Assembly: GCF_005765165.1 (NCBI RefSeq)
Contig: NZ_VCIW01000008.1
Location: 183,514 to 247,513, forward strand
Length of the DNA stretch: 64,000 bases
Direction of reading: 5' to 3'
Origin: Paenibacillus antri
GTDB taxonomy: Bacteria > Bacillota > Bacilli > Paenibacillales > YIM-B00363
This document shows positions 8,990 through 18,339 of the stretch, in pieces; positions within the stretch are counted from its first letter, which is position 1, and every line of letters begins with the position of its first letter. A program made the translations under genes and the position numbers. The notes beneath the pieces are model-generated. The model was given only the letters and a program-made list of their open reading frames with translations, made no database searches and was not told where the DNA came from.

Positions 8990-9478
8990 ATGGCGAGGAT
9001 ACCGAATTACCCGCAATCGCTTCTTGATGAGCATTTTTTATGGCATAGCAATATGAACATGAATTTACGTCCTGGGGACGGTATCGAATTCCTTCGATTT
9101 CATCGTAACTTCTTACGGAAATCTTTACGATGGTATAACGCCCAAGGATTAAACCCGAAAAGCGTAGAACCTTGGTCTTCGATCCCCGTCGAAATAAAGA
9201 CGCATCCAGGATGGACCAGCAGACTACAAGAGGCTGAAAATCGTATCACTAGAAATCTAGCGTCGTTCGAATCCTCCGATGAGCTCGGCATATTTTTGCT
9301 GACATCGTCTCTTCATGATGCCGTTCATGCCATCGGAGCGGAGGTTTATAGCGATATGGATTTCGGTCAAATTCGTTGGGCTCCTAGAAGCACACTTTTC
9401 TTTAACTGGCATGGAATGATCGATCGTAGGTGGAGGGCGTTTCAACGCATCAAGAAGAGCATCAGACGATCCAGATAA
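8990..9478 (+). CDS. minimal tyrosinase-like di-copper protein
   Basis: This is a 162-residue protein starting at ATG 8990, after AAGGTGAG. It carries the pieces of a tyrosinase/haemocyanin copper site: FLRFHRNFLRKS with His38 (CuA type) and LHDAVHA (His109, His113) plus FFNWHGMIDRRW (His141), which form a full CuB triad. His15 and His19 could complete CuA, although the usual CuA spacing is not kept. Known bacterial tyrosinases are about 270-300 residues, so this is a half-length version without signal peptide or caddie. It could oxidise phenols or be a repurposed copper protein. It stands alone, followed by an integrase remnant. Confidence 0.6.
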   Translation: MARIPNYPQSLLDEHFLWHSNMNMNLRPGDGIEFLRFHRNFLRKSLRWYNAQGLNPKSVEPWSSIPVEIKTHPGWTSRLQEAENRITRNLASFESSDELGIFLLTSSLHDAVHAIGAEVYSDMDFGQIRWAPRSTLFFNWHGMIDRRWRAFQRIKKSIRRSR

Positions 9479-9479
9479 C

Positions 9480-9525
9480 TTCTCTTTGCTTTAGCCCTTC
9501 CCATGCACAATCGCGGAGCATCGAC
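9480..9525 (-). pseudogene. short remnant of a tyrosine recombinase gene
   Basis: Bases 9501-9520 are identical to 61906-61925, which lie inside the recombinase gene at 61.5-62.2 kb. Read on the minus strand both give CSAIVHGKG, the conserved beta-strand before the catalytic Lys hairpin of tyrosine recombinases. Here the frame then meets TAA where the other copy continues SKQRE. Only about 15-20 codons are recognisable. Confidence 0.5.
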
Positions 9526-9567
9526 GAAAGAGAACTGCTCCCGCGGCGGCGGCGCCGGAGAGCAGTC
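9525..9567 (-). terminator. GC-rich terminator after the pectate lyase
   Basis: On the minus strand ACTGCTC pairs with GAGCAGT around a GC-rich inner stem (CCGGCGCC...GCCGCGG) and is followed by TCTCTTT. It lies 14 bases past the stop of the pectate lyase at 9581 and closes the pectin gene cluster. Confidence 0.75.
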
Positions 9568-9580
9568 CATTACAATGAAT

Positions 9581-12500
9581 CTATTGTTTCAATCCCCCAA
9601 GATCCGTTAGAAAATGTTCCGCGAACGTCGCATCCAGCTGCTTGCCGGCCAGCGCGGACACCTCGCGTTCAAGCGCGTTCAACCCGTTGCGAAGCTTCTC
9701 GGCGTCGTCTTCGTCTTGAAGACCGGCCGCCTTTGCAAGCAAGCTGTTGAGTACGCCCCGATTTGAAATCCACCCTTGCTCGTATGCCGCTTGCAGCGCT
9801 TCGTCAAGGAGACTGATATCCGTCTCGACCTTCAAGACGAATTGCCGCTCCGTAACGTTGCCGGCCGCATCCGTTGCTATAATCGCGATCTCATGATCTC
9901 CGACCGATAAAGCATAAGGCGCCGCTTCGATCGGCAGGCCGACCTCGGTCCCGTCCAGCATCGCTTTCGTATCGGTCAAGCCGCTGAGCGCATCCGTAAT
10001 GTCGAACGGAATTCGGACGGCTTCATGGCGGTACACCGCGGTGGTCACGGCAGGTTCGACGCCTGGACCGGTCCGATCGATGCTTACCGTCGCCGATCGG
10101 ACGGCTTCCTCGTTCCCCGCCTCGTCCACGCTGTAATAACGCAGCGTATGGACGCCTTCCGCGTCGATTTCGACCCGATTGCCCGAGACGAACGGCGCAT
10201 CGTCCACGCTGTAATAGGTCGTCGTCTCGGCCCCCTCGGCGTCGACGGCGGTCAAAGTGACGACTTGGGCCGTATTTTGCCAGCCGGACGCGGCGTCGGC
10301 CGTCGTAACCGGCGGCGTAGTGTCCGTCGGTGTGGTCCGCGTCTTCACCGTGACCGCGTTGGACGCTTCCGATTCGCCGGCCGCGTTTTGCGCTTTCAGA
10401 TAATACGTGTACTCGACTCCCGGCTCCGCGGTGCGGTCGTAGAACGTATCCACCTTCGCATACCCTACGTTCACCGCCGGTTCGCCGCCGGTCGAACGGT
10501 AGACGTTATATTGCGTCGCTCCGCCGTGGGACGTCCAGATGAGTCCGACGAACGTTTCGCCCGTCAGCCCTGCGAACAGATTCGACGGCGCCGCGGGCAG
10601 CGGCATCTCGACGGAGAGCGCTTCGGACGGCGCCGATTCGCCGACCTCGTTCACGGCCGTCACCCGGTAACTGTACCCGGATTGTCCAGCGCTCACTCCG
10701 TCGTCCGCGAATTCCGGCGACTCGGTCCCGGCCAACAAGGCAAAGCCGTTATCGCTGTACCCTTTCCGATAGACGTTGTAGCTTTCGGCGCCGTCGACCT
10801 CATTCCACGTCAGCTCGAATTCGGACGTGGATACCTTGCCGGCGGACAGTCCTGCGGGCGCCTCCGGCATCGCGACCGGCGGCTTCGTCGTCGCTGTGAC
10901 GCTTCCGGACGGCGGGGATTCGCCGCCGGTCGTCGTCGACGATACTTGGTAATAGTACGTCGTCGACGGGCTTACGGTCCGATCCGTATATGTCTCGGCG
11001 CGAGTATACCCGATCTTCGCGTACGGGCCTTCCGGCTCGGTCGCCCGGTACACTCCGTAGCCGACCGCGTTCTCGTCAGGCGTCCAAGCGAGCTCGACGG
11101 AGAGGCTTCTCGCCGCCGTAACCGCAAGGCCCGAAGGCGCCGGAGGCTTCGGCTGCGAAGCGTCGTAGGCGAGCACTTCCGCGTCGCCGGCCGGCGGGGA
11201 TTCGCCGCCCGCGTTGACGGCGGACACCCGATATCGGTACGTCACCCCGAGATCGACGGCCCCGTCCGCGAACGCCGCGGACTCGGAACTCCCGACGACC
11301 TTAAAGTACGGATCGAAGGTGGACGAGCGGTAAATCAAATAAGCGTCCGCCTCGCCGACCGGAGACCACGTCAGCGACGCCGCCGGACCTTCCGAGAGAG
11401 CTCCCGCCAAGTCCGAAGGCGATGCGGCGGGAGGCGCCGCGTTCGGCTCCGTCCGCTTTACGATGACGAAATAGTTCATGCGGGACGTATTTCCGTTCGC
11501 CCCCAGGACGACATGCGATCCTGCCGGATAAGTCTTCTTATACAGCTGGTAGGTCACCGGTTGGTCGTCCGTTACGACGAGTCCCGTATTCTCGTACGAG
11601 GAAGCCAACCACTGGGGCTTCGTCGTAATTCTCGAGTCGTGCGCGACGTATACGTCCGCGTCGGCGGCTGTATAGAACGAAACCAAGTCCTCGCTGGAAG
11701 CGCTTCTGGACCCGACCGCCGTCCGGATCCATTCCGAGCCCGCCACGTCGTCCGGAACGGTTACGAATTTATAAACCTTGCTGCCGGTCAGGCGGTCTCC
11801 GGCGACATAATCGCCGACTTGAAGATTGTCCTGCACCGACCAAGCGGCGGCGTTGACGGCTCCGTTGCTGCCGTTATCGTTGACGATCACGTTCCGGATC
11901 GCCTCCCCGTCCAAGCCGGGCGCAGGCTCCGGCTCTTCCGGCGCCGGCGGCGGCACGACCGGCGGCTCGAACGGCGTGCCGGTCCAAGACGGCGGAACCA
12001 TCGGGTACCCTTCCGGGAAGCCAGGCGCCGCCAATTCGTTCAAGTAATCCTCGAGGTTCGTATACCCGTCGCCGTTCCGGTCGCCGTTGCGGTCCTCCGG
12101 GTCGGCCGGATCCAGCCCCTGCGCCGTCTCCCACGCATCCGGCATGCCGTCCCGGTCCGTGTCCGCGGGCGCCGTCTCCCGGGCCAACGTCGGGAAGCCG
12201 CCGACGTCGTCTTCGTCCCCGATGATGACCCCGGTTTGGTTCCGCACGCCGTCGATGACGCGAGCGTCGACCGCGTCGCGCGCGATCGATGCGCCGGAGT
12301 AATCCAGGATGTTCGCATACGCGTCCTCCGGCTCCTCCGTATGAACCGGAGGATACTCGAACCGCTCGGGAACGAGCACGCTCGGTCTCTCGGCCTCCAT
12401 CATGCCGCTGCCCGTATCGGTTCCGTCCAGCACCCCGTTCTTGTTGCTGTCGATGCGATTGTTCTCGAGGAACAGGCTGTAATTCTCGTTCCCGCGTACC

Positions 12501-13336
12501 ACGGCATACTCGGGATCGGCGGAATTCAGTCCCGCGATGAAATAGTTGCCGACGACGTTGCCGTAGCCCTTCGTCCCGGATTCGCCGCCGGCCACGTACG
12601 GGAACCCGCCCCAGTTATAGACGATGTTATTGACGAAGTCGATTTGGCCTTTCGTTTTCGGATTGCGGTCGTTGTTGTGGGCATACAGATTATGGTGCAT
12701 CGTGATCGTGTTCATCTCGATCAGTCCGCCCATCGAGTGGGTCAGCAGCCCTTCGGAAATGATCGACCACTGCACGGTAATGTTTTTCGATCTCGGATTG
12801 TCGTAATCCTTGCTCTTGATGGACAGCACCTCGTCGGTTCCCCAGGAGAAGGAGGAATGATCGATGATGACGTTCCGGCAGTCCTCGAAATACATCGTGT
12901 CGTCGTTAAAGTCCTGCACCCCTAAGCGGAAGCGCATATACCGAATGACGATATCGCTGCAGTCGATAAACCGGATGTTGTTGCCCCGGATCGTCACGCC
13001 GTCTCCCGGCGCGGTCTGGCCCGCGATCGTAATCTTGGATTTGTTCCTCGCCACGATTTGAGGAATCGTGATTTCGCCGGATATATCGAATACGATCGTT
13101 CGCGGCGCAGCCCCGGCCGTCATGATGGCGTCGTGGAACGTTCCCGGGCCGGTCAGCTCGTAGCTGGTGACATGGTACACCTCGCCGCCCCGCCCGCCGG
13201 CGGCGGCGTAGCCGAAGCCCTCCGCCCCAGGGAACGCGGGCAGCGCGTCATAGCCCGCCGCCTTCGCGGCAGGCATCGGTTGAAGCAAGGACAGACCGAT
13301 CACCGCACATAACAAAAGCGCAAACCATCTTCTCAT
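9581..13336 (-). CDS. secreted modular pectate lyase (PL1-type) with FN3, Ig-like and FIMAH domains
   Basis: This is a 1251-residue secreted enzyme that cleaves pectate by beta-elimination outside the cell. Residues 1-27 are the signal peptide (ending AKAAG). Residues about 28-440 are a right-handed beta-helix pectate lyase (FPGAEGFGYAAAGGRGG, IDHSSFSWGTDE, MHHNLYAHNNDRNPK). Then come a calcium-type DTDRDGMPDAWE stretch, a Pro-rich linker, a beta domain (about 480-635) probably binding sugar, four fibronectin III repeats (about 640-1000), Ig-like repeats of OmpL47 type (about 1010-1180), and a C-terminal FIMAH-like region (ISNRGVLNSLLAKA). It is last in the cluster, with its own GGAGGGA site and a 239-base gap upstream that may hold a separate promoter. 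Confidence 0.92.
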   Translation of the reverse strand: MRRWFALLLCAVIGLSLLQPMPAAKAAGYDALPAFPGAEGFGYAAAGGRGGEVYHVTSYELTGPGTFHDAIMTAGAAPRTIVFDISGEITIPQIVARNKSKITIAGQTAPGDGVTIRGNNIRFIDCSDIVIRYMRFRLGVQDFNDDTMYFEDCRNVIIDHSSFSWGTDEVLSIKSKDYDNPRSKNITVQWSIISEGLLTHSMGGLIEMNTITMHHNLYAHNNDRNPKTKGQIDFVNNIVYNWGGFPYVAGGESGTKGYGNVVGNYFIAGLNSADPEYAVVRGNENYSLFLENNRIDSNKNGVLDGTDTGSGMMEAERPSVLVPERFEYPPVHTEEPEDAYANILDYSGASIARDAVDARVIDGVRNQTGVIIGDEDDVGGFPTLARETAPADTDRDGMPDAWETAQGLDPADPEDRNGDRNGDGYTNLEDYLNELAAPGFPEGYPMVPPSWTGTPFEPPVVPPPAPEEPEPAPGLDGEAIRNVIVNDNGSNGAVNAAAWSVQDNLQVGDYVAGDRLTGSKVYKFVTVPDDVAGSEWIRTAVGSRSASSEDLVSFYTAADADVYVAHDSRITTKPQWLASSYENTGLVVTDDQPVTYQLYKKTYPAGSHVVLGANGNTSRMNYFVIVKRTEPNAAPPAASPSDLAGALSEGPAASLTWSPVGEADAYLIYRSSTFDPYFKVVGSSESAAFADGAVDLGVTYRYRVSAVNAGGESPPAGDAEVLAYDASQPKPPAPSGLAVTAARSLSVELAWTPDENAVGYGVYRATEPEGPYAKIGYTRAETYTDRTVSPSTTYYYQVSSTTTGGESPPSGSVTATTKPPVAMPEAPAGLSAGKVSTSEFELTWNEVDGAESYNVYRKGYSDNGFALLAGTESPEFADDGVSAGQSGYSYRVTAVNEVGESAPSEALSVEMPLPAAPSNLFAGLTGETFVGLIWTSHGGATQYNVYRSTGGEPAVNVGYAKVDTFYDRTAEPGVEYTYYLKAQNAAGESEASNAVTVKTRTTPTDTTPPVTTADAASGWQNTAQVVTLTAVDAEGAETTTYYSVDDAPFVSGNRVEIDAEGVHTLRYYSVDEAGNEEAVRSATVSIDRTGPGVEPAVTTAVYRHEAVRIPFDITDALSGLTDTKAMLDGTEVGLPIEAAPYALSVGDHEIAIIATDAAGNVTERQFVLKVETDISLLDEALQAAYEQGWISNRGVLNSLLAKAAGLQDEDDAEKLRNGLNALEREVSALAGKQLDATFAEHFLTDLGGLKQ

Positions 13337-13575
13337 AACGTCCCTCCGAACTACGAATTAGATGAATTTGCAATCGCTTACATATCAGATGTCCCGACCG
13401 TTTCATCTTTCCGTTCATCACTCGCCTCCTTTCCCTGTATGCGCCGCGATTGCAACTGCCATGTTACGATGCGGCGGCGGCGGCTTCAATCGTCGGATGT
13501 TACACGTCGTCTACAATATCGGGATCGCGGATTTGTTCATTCGCCGGAGGATCGGTTTGGCTTCCCGGATCGGCG

Positions 13576-15972
13576 CTACTTCCGGTTTCGAATCGTTACG
13601 ACCGAACCGGCTCGCAGGCGAAGGCGGAAGCGGCGGCCCGCCTCCTCTTCCTCGAACGAGTGCGGCGTTCCGTCGTCCGACAGCGCTAGCGAACCGAACC
13701 GTTCCGGCAGCCGCAGCGTCAGCTCCGCCGCCCGGTCCGCGCGCAGCTCGGCGGCGAACCGGCCGCCGTCGACGTCCCACTCCATCGACACGGCGCCGGC
13801 GCAGAAGCGCCAGCCTTCCAATCGGCCGCGCCTCCACGCGGACGGCAGTGCCGGCAGCAGCTTCACGAGCGCAGGAGACACGTACAGCAGCATCTCCTGT
13901 ACCGCATTCACCCAGCCTAGATTGGCGTCGAGCTGAATCGGAGCGGACGGCATGTCCATGCAAATTCCCATATTGCGCCAATCGTTGTGCAGCGTAAACA
14001 GGTTCGGCAGCAGGCAGGAACGGGCCAGCGCGTTCAAGCTCTCGAGCGCGCCGTCGCCGTCCCCGAGCCGGGCGTAGACCGACGCCATATGCGAGAGCGA
14101 CCATCCGCTCTGAGCCCCTAGGTTGCGCAGCCGGACCGCCCGGTCGAACGCGGCGAACAGCTCGGGCGACTCCTCCCGCTGCACCTCATGTCCCGGGAAC
14201 ACCGGATACAGATGCGACAGGTGGCGATGATCGTACCGATCGTCGAACGTCTCGTCCATCCACTCCCGCACCGCACCGTCTTCGTTGACTTGATACGGCG
14301 GAATCCGCTCGAGCATGCGACTCCACTTCTCCAGTTCCTCCGCTCCGCAGCCGACGACGCGCCCCGCTTCGAGCAACGACGTAAGCAGCTCCTTCAGCAG
14401 CGCGAAATCCATCGTCGCATTTACCGCGGTCGGCATCGGATGGGCCAACGCTTTCCCGTCCTTGGGCATAAAATTAGACGGCGTATTTTCCGGGGAGACG
14501 GAAGGGTACATTTTGTAAAATCCGTTCTCCCCTTCGACGAGGAAATCCTCGTAGAACGCTGCAGCCTCTTTCATGAACGGCCACGCCGTTTCCTTCAGGA
14601 ACCGCTCGTCTCCCGTGAAGGCGTAATGCTTGTAGAAATGACTGGATAGCCAGGCGGCCGCCCCCGTCCAATTCAGAATGACGGGAACGATTTGGTTCGG
14701 AACGCCGATGCCCGGCGTGGACCCGGCCGGGATATAGATGCCGCCGCAGCCGTACAGCTTTCGAGCGTTCGCGCGGAAATCTTCCATTAAATTGGAGTAA
14801 TACCGGTACAACGATTCCGTCAGCCCGCCTAAGCCCCCGACGTGAGCATGCCAATACATCATCTGCACGTTCTCGTTCGCCATGTTGTGGCACCAGACGA
14901 GCCGATAATCGCCGCCCCACAGCCCGTATAAGCCGAACGGCTGATCGTTCGGACCGGCGCCGCAGATAAACAAATACCGCCCGAACGCCCACAGCTTCTG
15001 CGCGAGCGCCGCCGGCGCCTCCCCGTCGTAAGCTTCGAGCAGCAGCTGCTCGTTAGAACGCGCGTCGTCTTCGGCGTCATTCAGCTCCAACGCGGCGGAA
15101 CGGAAAAGCGGTTCATGCAGCCGGACATGCCGCGCCAGCAGTTCCTCGTAGCTGAGGGAGACGCCGGACAATTCCGCCTTCAGTCGAGACCATTCCCGTT
15201 CGCGGTCCTCGCAAGACACGAACGTCTTTACGAGCGCCAGCGCGCGATCCGCGCCCTCGAACCGCAGGCCCTCCGGTCCCTCCGCAATGCGGCCTCCCTC
15301 CGGAATGAACCGCAGCACGGCTCCGAAATCCGTTCCGTCGTCGTTGCGGGCCCCGTACAAGACGTAAGCGCCGCCCTCCCCCATCTCCGTCCGCACCGTC
15401 GCGGACCGCTCCAGCTCCTGAAACTCCGGTTCGTTCTGCCAGCGGTCGCTCGGATGCAGCCGCAGCGCGATGTCGCCGCTCACGGCCGAAGGCGCGTCCG
15501 CCCGAATCTCGTACGCGATGCAGTCGTCCGCGCGCGAGACGAACAGCGTCCGCGTATACCGCGTCTCTCCGTCGTTCCAGCCGACCTCGACTTCCCCGGT
15601 ATCCATCCGAAGCGATCGTTCATACTTGCGGAAAGGATGCGCGCACGGCATCCGCAGCCGGATGGCCGCGAGCGGAAACCGGGAAGCCAAACTCGTCTTA
15701 TATCCGCGCTCCTTGAGCGCGTTCGCCAGCAGCCAGCTAGCCTCGAGAAACCGGTTTTCGTCCATCAGCCTTCTCGTCTCCGACAGATGAAACCGAACGT
15801 CCGGCAGCTCGTCCTTGCGACCCCAATGCCACAGGTCCGCGTGATTGACGACGACGGTTTCCTCCTGCACGGCGCCATATACGGAAGCTCCGAGCGTGCC
15901 GTTCCCGGAAGGCAACGCCTCGCGCCACACATTCCGCCACCAGGACGCCGGGTATTTCAGATGCATCTTCAT
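13576..15972 (-). CDS. GH95-family glycoside hydrolase
   Basis: This is a 798-residue cytoplasmic enzyme without signal peptide, starting at ATG 15972 after GGGAGGACC. The N-terminal beta domain opens with YPASWWRNVWREALPSGNGTLG, the GH95 signature region (ALPxGNG). The (alpha/alpha)6 barrel follows, with WCHNMANENVQMMYWHAHVGG, YIPAGSTPGIG and a C-terminal LGWVNAVQEMLLYV segment. GH95 contains alpha-1,2-L-fucosidases and alpha-L-galactosidases that act on xyloglucan, pectic and mucin sugars; here the pectin context favours a fucose or galactose side chain of rhamnogalacturonan. The end lies 34 bases before the GH105 gene's downstream side, in one operon. Confidence 0.85.
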   Translation of the reverse strand: MKMHLKYPASWWRNVWREALPSGNGTLGASVYGAVQEETVVVNHADLWHWGRKDELPDVRFHLSETRRLMDENRFLEASWLLANALKERGYKTSLASRFPLAAIRLRMPCAHPFRKYERSLRMDTGEVEVGWNDGETRYTRTLFVSRADDCIAYEIRADAPSAVSGDIALRLHPSDRWQNEPEFQELERSATVRTEMGEGGAYVLYGARNDDGTDFGAVLRFIPEGGRIAEGPEGLRFEGADRALALVKTFVSCEDREREWSRLKAELSGVSLSYEELLARHVRLHEPLFRSAALELNDAEDDARSNEQLLLEAYDGEAPAALAQKLWAFGRYLFICGAGPNDQPFGLYGLWGGDYRLVWCHNMANENVQMMYWHAHVGGLGGLTESLYRYYSNLMEDFRANARKLYGCGGIYIPAGSTPGIGVPNQIVPVILNWTGAAAWLSSHFYKHYAFTGDERFLKETAWPFMKEAAAFYEDFLVEGENGFYKMYPSVSPENTPSNFMPKDGKALAHPMPTAVNATMDFALLKELLTSLLEAGRVVGCGAEELEKWSRMLERIPPYQVNEDGAVREWMDETFDDRYDHRHLSHLYPVFPGHEVQREESPELFAAFDRAVRLRNLGAQSGWSLSHMASVYARLGDGDGALESLNALARSCLLPNLFTLHNDWRNMGICMDMPSAPIQLDANLGWVNAVQEMLLYVSPALVKLLPALPSAWRRGRLEGWRFCAGAVSMEWDVDGGRFAAELRADRAAELTLRLPERFGSLALSDDGTPHSFEEEEAGRRFRLRLRAGSVVTIRNRK

Positions 15973-16006
15973 GCAGAGGTCCTCCCTTGGAAAAAGAAGA
16001 AGCCGG

Positions 16007-17152
16007 CTACTCCCGCCGGCTCTCTTCTTCTTTCAGCTTCTCCATCTCCATGCTCGCCAGAAGGAACGGAGCGACGCCCATCAGCGCGTCGCTGACGATC
16101 TGCTCGCTCAAGTAATATTCGTAAGAACCGTCGCGATACTTGCCGTTGCCGCCGAGGCCGGCGCCGTGGCAAATCCGATGCAGGCGGACGCCCTGTTCGT
16201 CCTCGGTGACGAACCGCTGCAGGATGCCCTCGAAGGCGCGGTGCACTACGCTCGAATCGAGCTCCGCGACATAGTTCAAGCGAATGCCCTTGGCCAGCGC
16301 GTACGTAAGCATACACGAGGCGGACGCCTCCAGGTAGTTGCCTTCCCGGCCGTTCCGATCCATCACCTGATACCACAGCCCGCTCTCGTAATCCTGCGCG
16401 TGCCGGATCGCGTGAGCCATCCGATGGAAGATGCCCATGATCTGCCCGCGCTGCGGATGATCGAGCGGGAAGTGCTCGAGCGCGTCGACGACCGCCATCG
16501 CGTACCAGCCCATCGCCCGGCCCCAGACGTGAAGCGAGCGTCCGGTATCCCGATCGCACCACCGCTGCTCCCGGCTTTCATCCCATGCGTGGTGCAGCAA
16601 ACCGGTGTCGGGATTGCGCGTCTTGCGTTCGATCAGCGCAATTTGGTTCGCGACGTCGTCGAAAAACCGCGGCTCCCCGAACGTCTTCGCGTACTCCGCC
16701 AGGAACGGAGACGACATATAGACGCCGTCGAGCCACATCTGGAACGGGTAAATCTTCTTGTGCCAGAAGCCGCCTTCGCTCGTCCTCGGCTGACCGATCA
16801 GCTGCACGGCAAGCCGCTCAGCGGCCTTCGCGTACTTTTCGTCTCCGGTCCGCCTCAGTAAGGAAAACAAGTTTTTCCCTTGATTGATATGGTCTAGATT
16901 GTAGTCTTCCAGGATGTACGTACGTATGGAGCCATCCTCCTGCACGAACAGGTCCATGTGCCGGCGCATCGCTTCGCGGTAGGCCGCTTCGCCCGTATGA
17001 TCCGTCAACCGATCGAGCGCCATCAGCGCCATCCCGGAGACGTACCCCCACTTGTTGCCCATCTTCGGATGAACGCCGTCGACGCAAGCCGCGAGTATCG
17101 AATCCGCGATTTTCACCGACCATCGCGCTGGTTTGACCGCCGTTTCCGTCAT
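16007..17152 (-). CDS. yteR: unsaturated rhamnogalacturonyl hydrolase, GH105 (YteR type)
   Basis: This enzyme removes the unsaturated galacturonyl residue that lyases leave on rhamnogalacturonan oligomers. It has 381 residues counted from ATG 17152, which follows AAGGAGGCGG; the longer frame would overlap the upstream gene. The (alpha/alpha)6 barrel keeps Asp87 in NLDHINQGKN and the catalytic Asp142 in MWLDGVYMSSPF, matching Asp88 and Asp143 of B. subtilis YteR. HVWGRAMGWYAMA and YLEASASCMLTYALA are further family motifs. It is cytoplasmic and sits between the oligogalacturonate lyase and the GH95 gene. Confidence 0.92.
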   Translation of the reverse strand: MTETAVKPARWSVKIADSILAACVDGVHPKMGNKWGYVSGMALMALDRLTDHTGEAAYREAMRRHMDLFVQEDGSIRTYILEDYNLDHINQGKNLFSLLRRTGDEKYAKAAERLAVQLIGQPRTSEGGFWHKKIYPFQMWLDGVYMSSPFLAEYAKTFGEPRFFDDVANQIALIERKTRNPDTGLLHHAWDESREQRWCDRDTGRSLHVWGRAMGWYAMAVVDALEHFPLDHPQRGQIMGIFHRMAHAIRHAQDYESGLWYQVMDRNGREGNYLEASASCMLTYALAKGIRLNYVAELDSSVVHRAFEGILQRFVTEDEQGVRLHRICHGAGLGGNGKYRDGSYEYYLSEQIVSDALMGVAPFLLASMEMEKLKEEESRRE

Positions 17153-17189
17153 CGTTTTCCGCCTCCTTCGCGCTTCTCTGTTTTCCGGA

Positions 17190-18320
17190 CTATGGCAGCT
17201 CAAGCATCGGCAGCGTGTCGAACGCTTCCGGAAGCTTTACGAGGTACAGATTCGCATACCCGTTCTTATCGCTCGTAAACAGCAGCTTCTTCCCGTCCCG
17301 CGTAAAGCGCGGATGCGCATGCACCTTCTGGGAATGGAAGCTGCAGCGCAGCTCGCACAGCACGCGAGGGCCGTCCGTCTCTCTCCAGACGCATAACGTC
17401 TTTACGTTCCCCTTGCCGTCGACGACGGCCTGGCCGTAGCCGTCCGCATGCGAATGCCACGTGTCGAAGCCGAAATCCGTCTCCTTCATGGCCGTATTGT
17501 CGTATCGGATCCGTCCGAAGAAGTTCGTGCCGTCCGCGCGGAAGCCGTGATACCCGATCGTCTCGCCGTCCGGGAAGAAAAATTCGTGCCCGACTTTCTC
17601 CGAGGGCTCGAGCCGCTCCCGAATTTTCCACGCCCCGCCGTTCCGCAAATCGAGACCCCATATGCGATGATCGACCAGATGCCACGGCCCTTCGTGGCAG
17701 AAGGTGATGAGCCAAGGAAGCGTCGTCGACGCATTAATATGCGTTATGAAGCGGTTCGCTTCGTAGATGACCTCCGCCTCGCCGCTCGAGGCGTCTACGC
17801 GGATGATGCGGCTGAGCGGCGCCGCCTCCATCAGTTCGCGATGCCCGACATACCCGTTGCCGAGGTCGAGCCGGATCCGATGGGACAAGTCCTCTTGAAT
17901 GCACGTCATCACGAACTTTCCGTCCGCCGTGCAGCTTAAGTTTCCTATATTAAACCCTTCGGGGGCGGCGTACAGCGGCCTCTCCTCCAGCGTATCCAGC
18001 GACAGCCGGGAAATCGTCTTCCGAGTTTTGACGAAGGCGACATCCCCTTGGGGACGCAAACATGCGTCCAAGTAATCGTTGTCCGGAACGTCGGTAAGCT
18101 GCTTGATCGCCCCGTCGTCCAGATTCAGACTGAACAAATTCGTACTGTTGTTCCGATCCGAGACGAACAACAGCTTCCGGTCGCCGTCATACCAACCGTC
18201 TTCCGTAAAATATAAATGATGGCTGTGCGTCTTATAATCGGTCAGCTGGAGCACCTCGACGCCCGTCAACCGATCCGTATACGTCTTCCACTCCGCCGGC
18301 CATATACGTCCCTTCCCCAT
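17190..18320 (-). CDS. ogl: oligogalacturonate lyase, PL22
   Basis: This cytoplasmic lyase cuts short oligogalacturonates to unsaturated monomers. It has 376 residues, close to the roughly 388 of characterised members, and no signal peptide. The seven-bladed propeller is visible as TolB-like repeats (YDGDRKLLFVSDRNNSTNLF, RDGKKLLFTSDKNGYANLYL). The family His and metal-site stretches are THSHHLYFTEDGWY near the N-terminus, CHEGPWHLVDHRIWGL mid-protein and FHSQKVHAHPRF near the C-terminus. It is preceded by the 693-residue glycosidase-like gene and followed, 37 bases on, by the GH105 start. Confidence 0.85.
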   Translation of the reverse strand: MGKGRIWPAEWKTYTDRLTGVEVLQLTDYKTHSHHLYFTEDGWYDGDRKLLFVSDRNNSTNLFSLNLDDGAIKQLTDVPDNDYLDACLRPQGDVAFVKTRKTISRLSLDTLEERPLYAAPEGFNIGNLSCTADGKFVMTCIQEDLSHRIRLDLGNGYVGHRELMEAAPLSRIIRVDASSGEAEVIYEANRFITHINASTTLPWLITFCHEGPWHLVDHRIWGLDLRNGGAWKIRERLEPSEKVGHEFFFPDGETIGYHGFRADGTNFFGRIRYDNTAMKETDFGFDTWHSHADGYGQAVVDGKGNVKTLCVWRETDGPRVLCELRCSFHSQKVHAHPRFTRDGKKLLFTSDKNGYANLYLVKLPEAFDTLPMLELP

Positions 18321-18339
18321 TCAGTTCCCCTCCATCGCT

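Noticed and set aside
10025..12925. Open plus-strand frame of 966 codons opposite the pectate lyase
   Set aside because: It is rich in Arg and low in complexity, has no ribosome site or motif, and mirrors the codon pattern of a GC-rich real gene.
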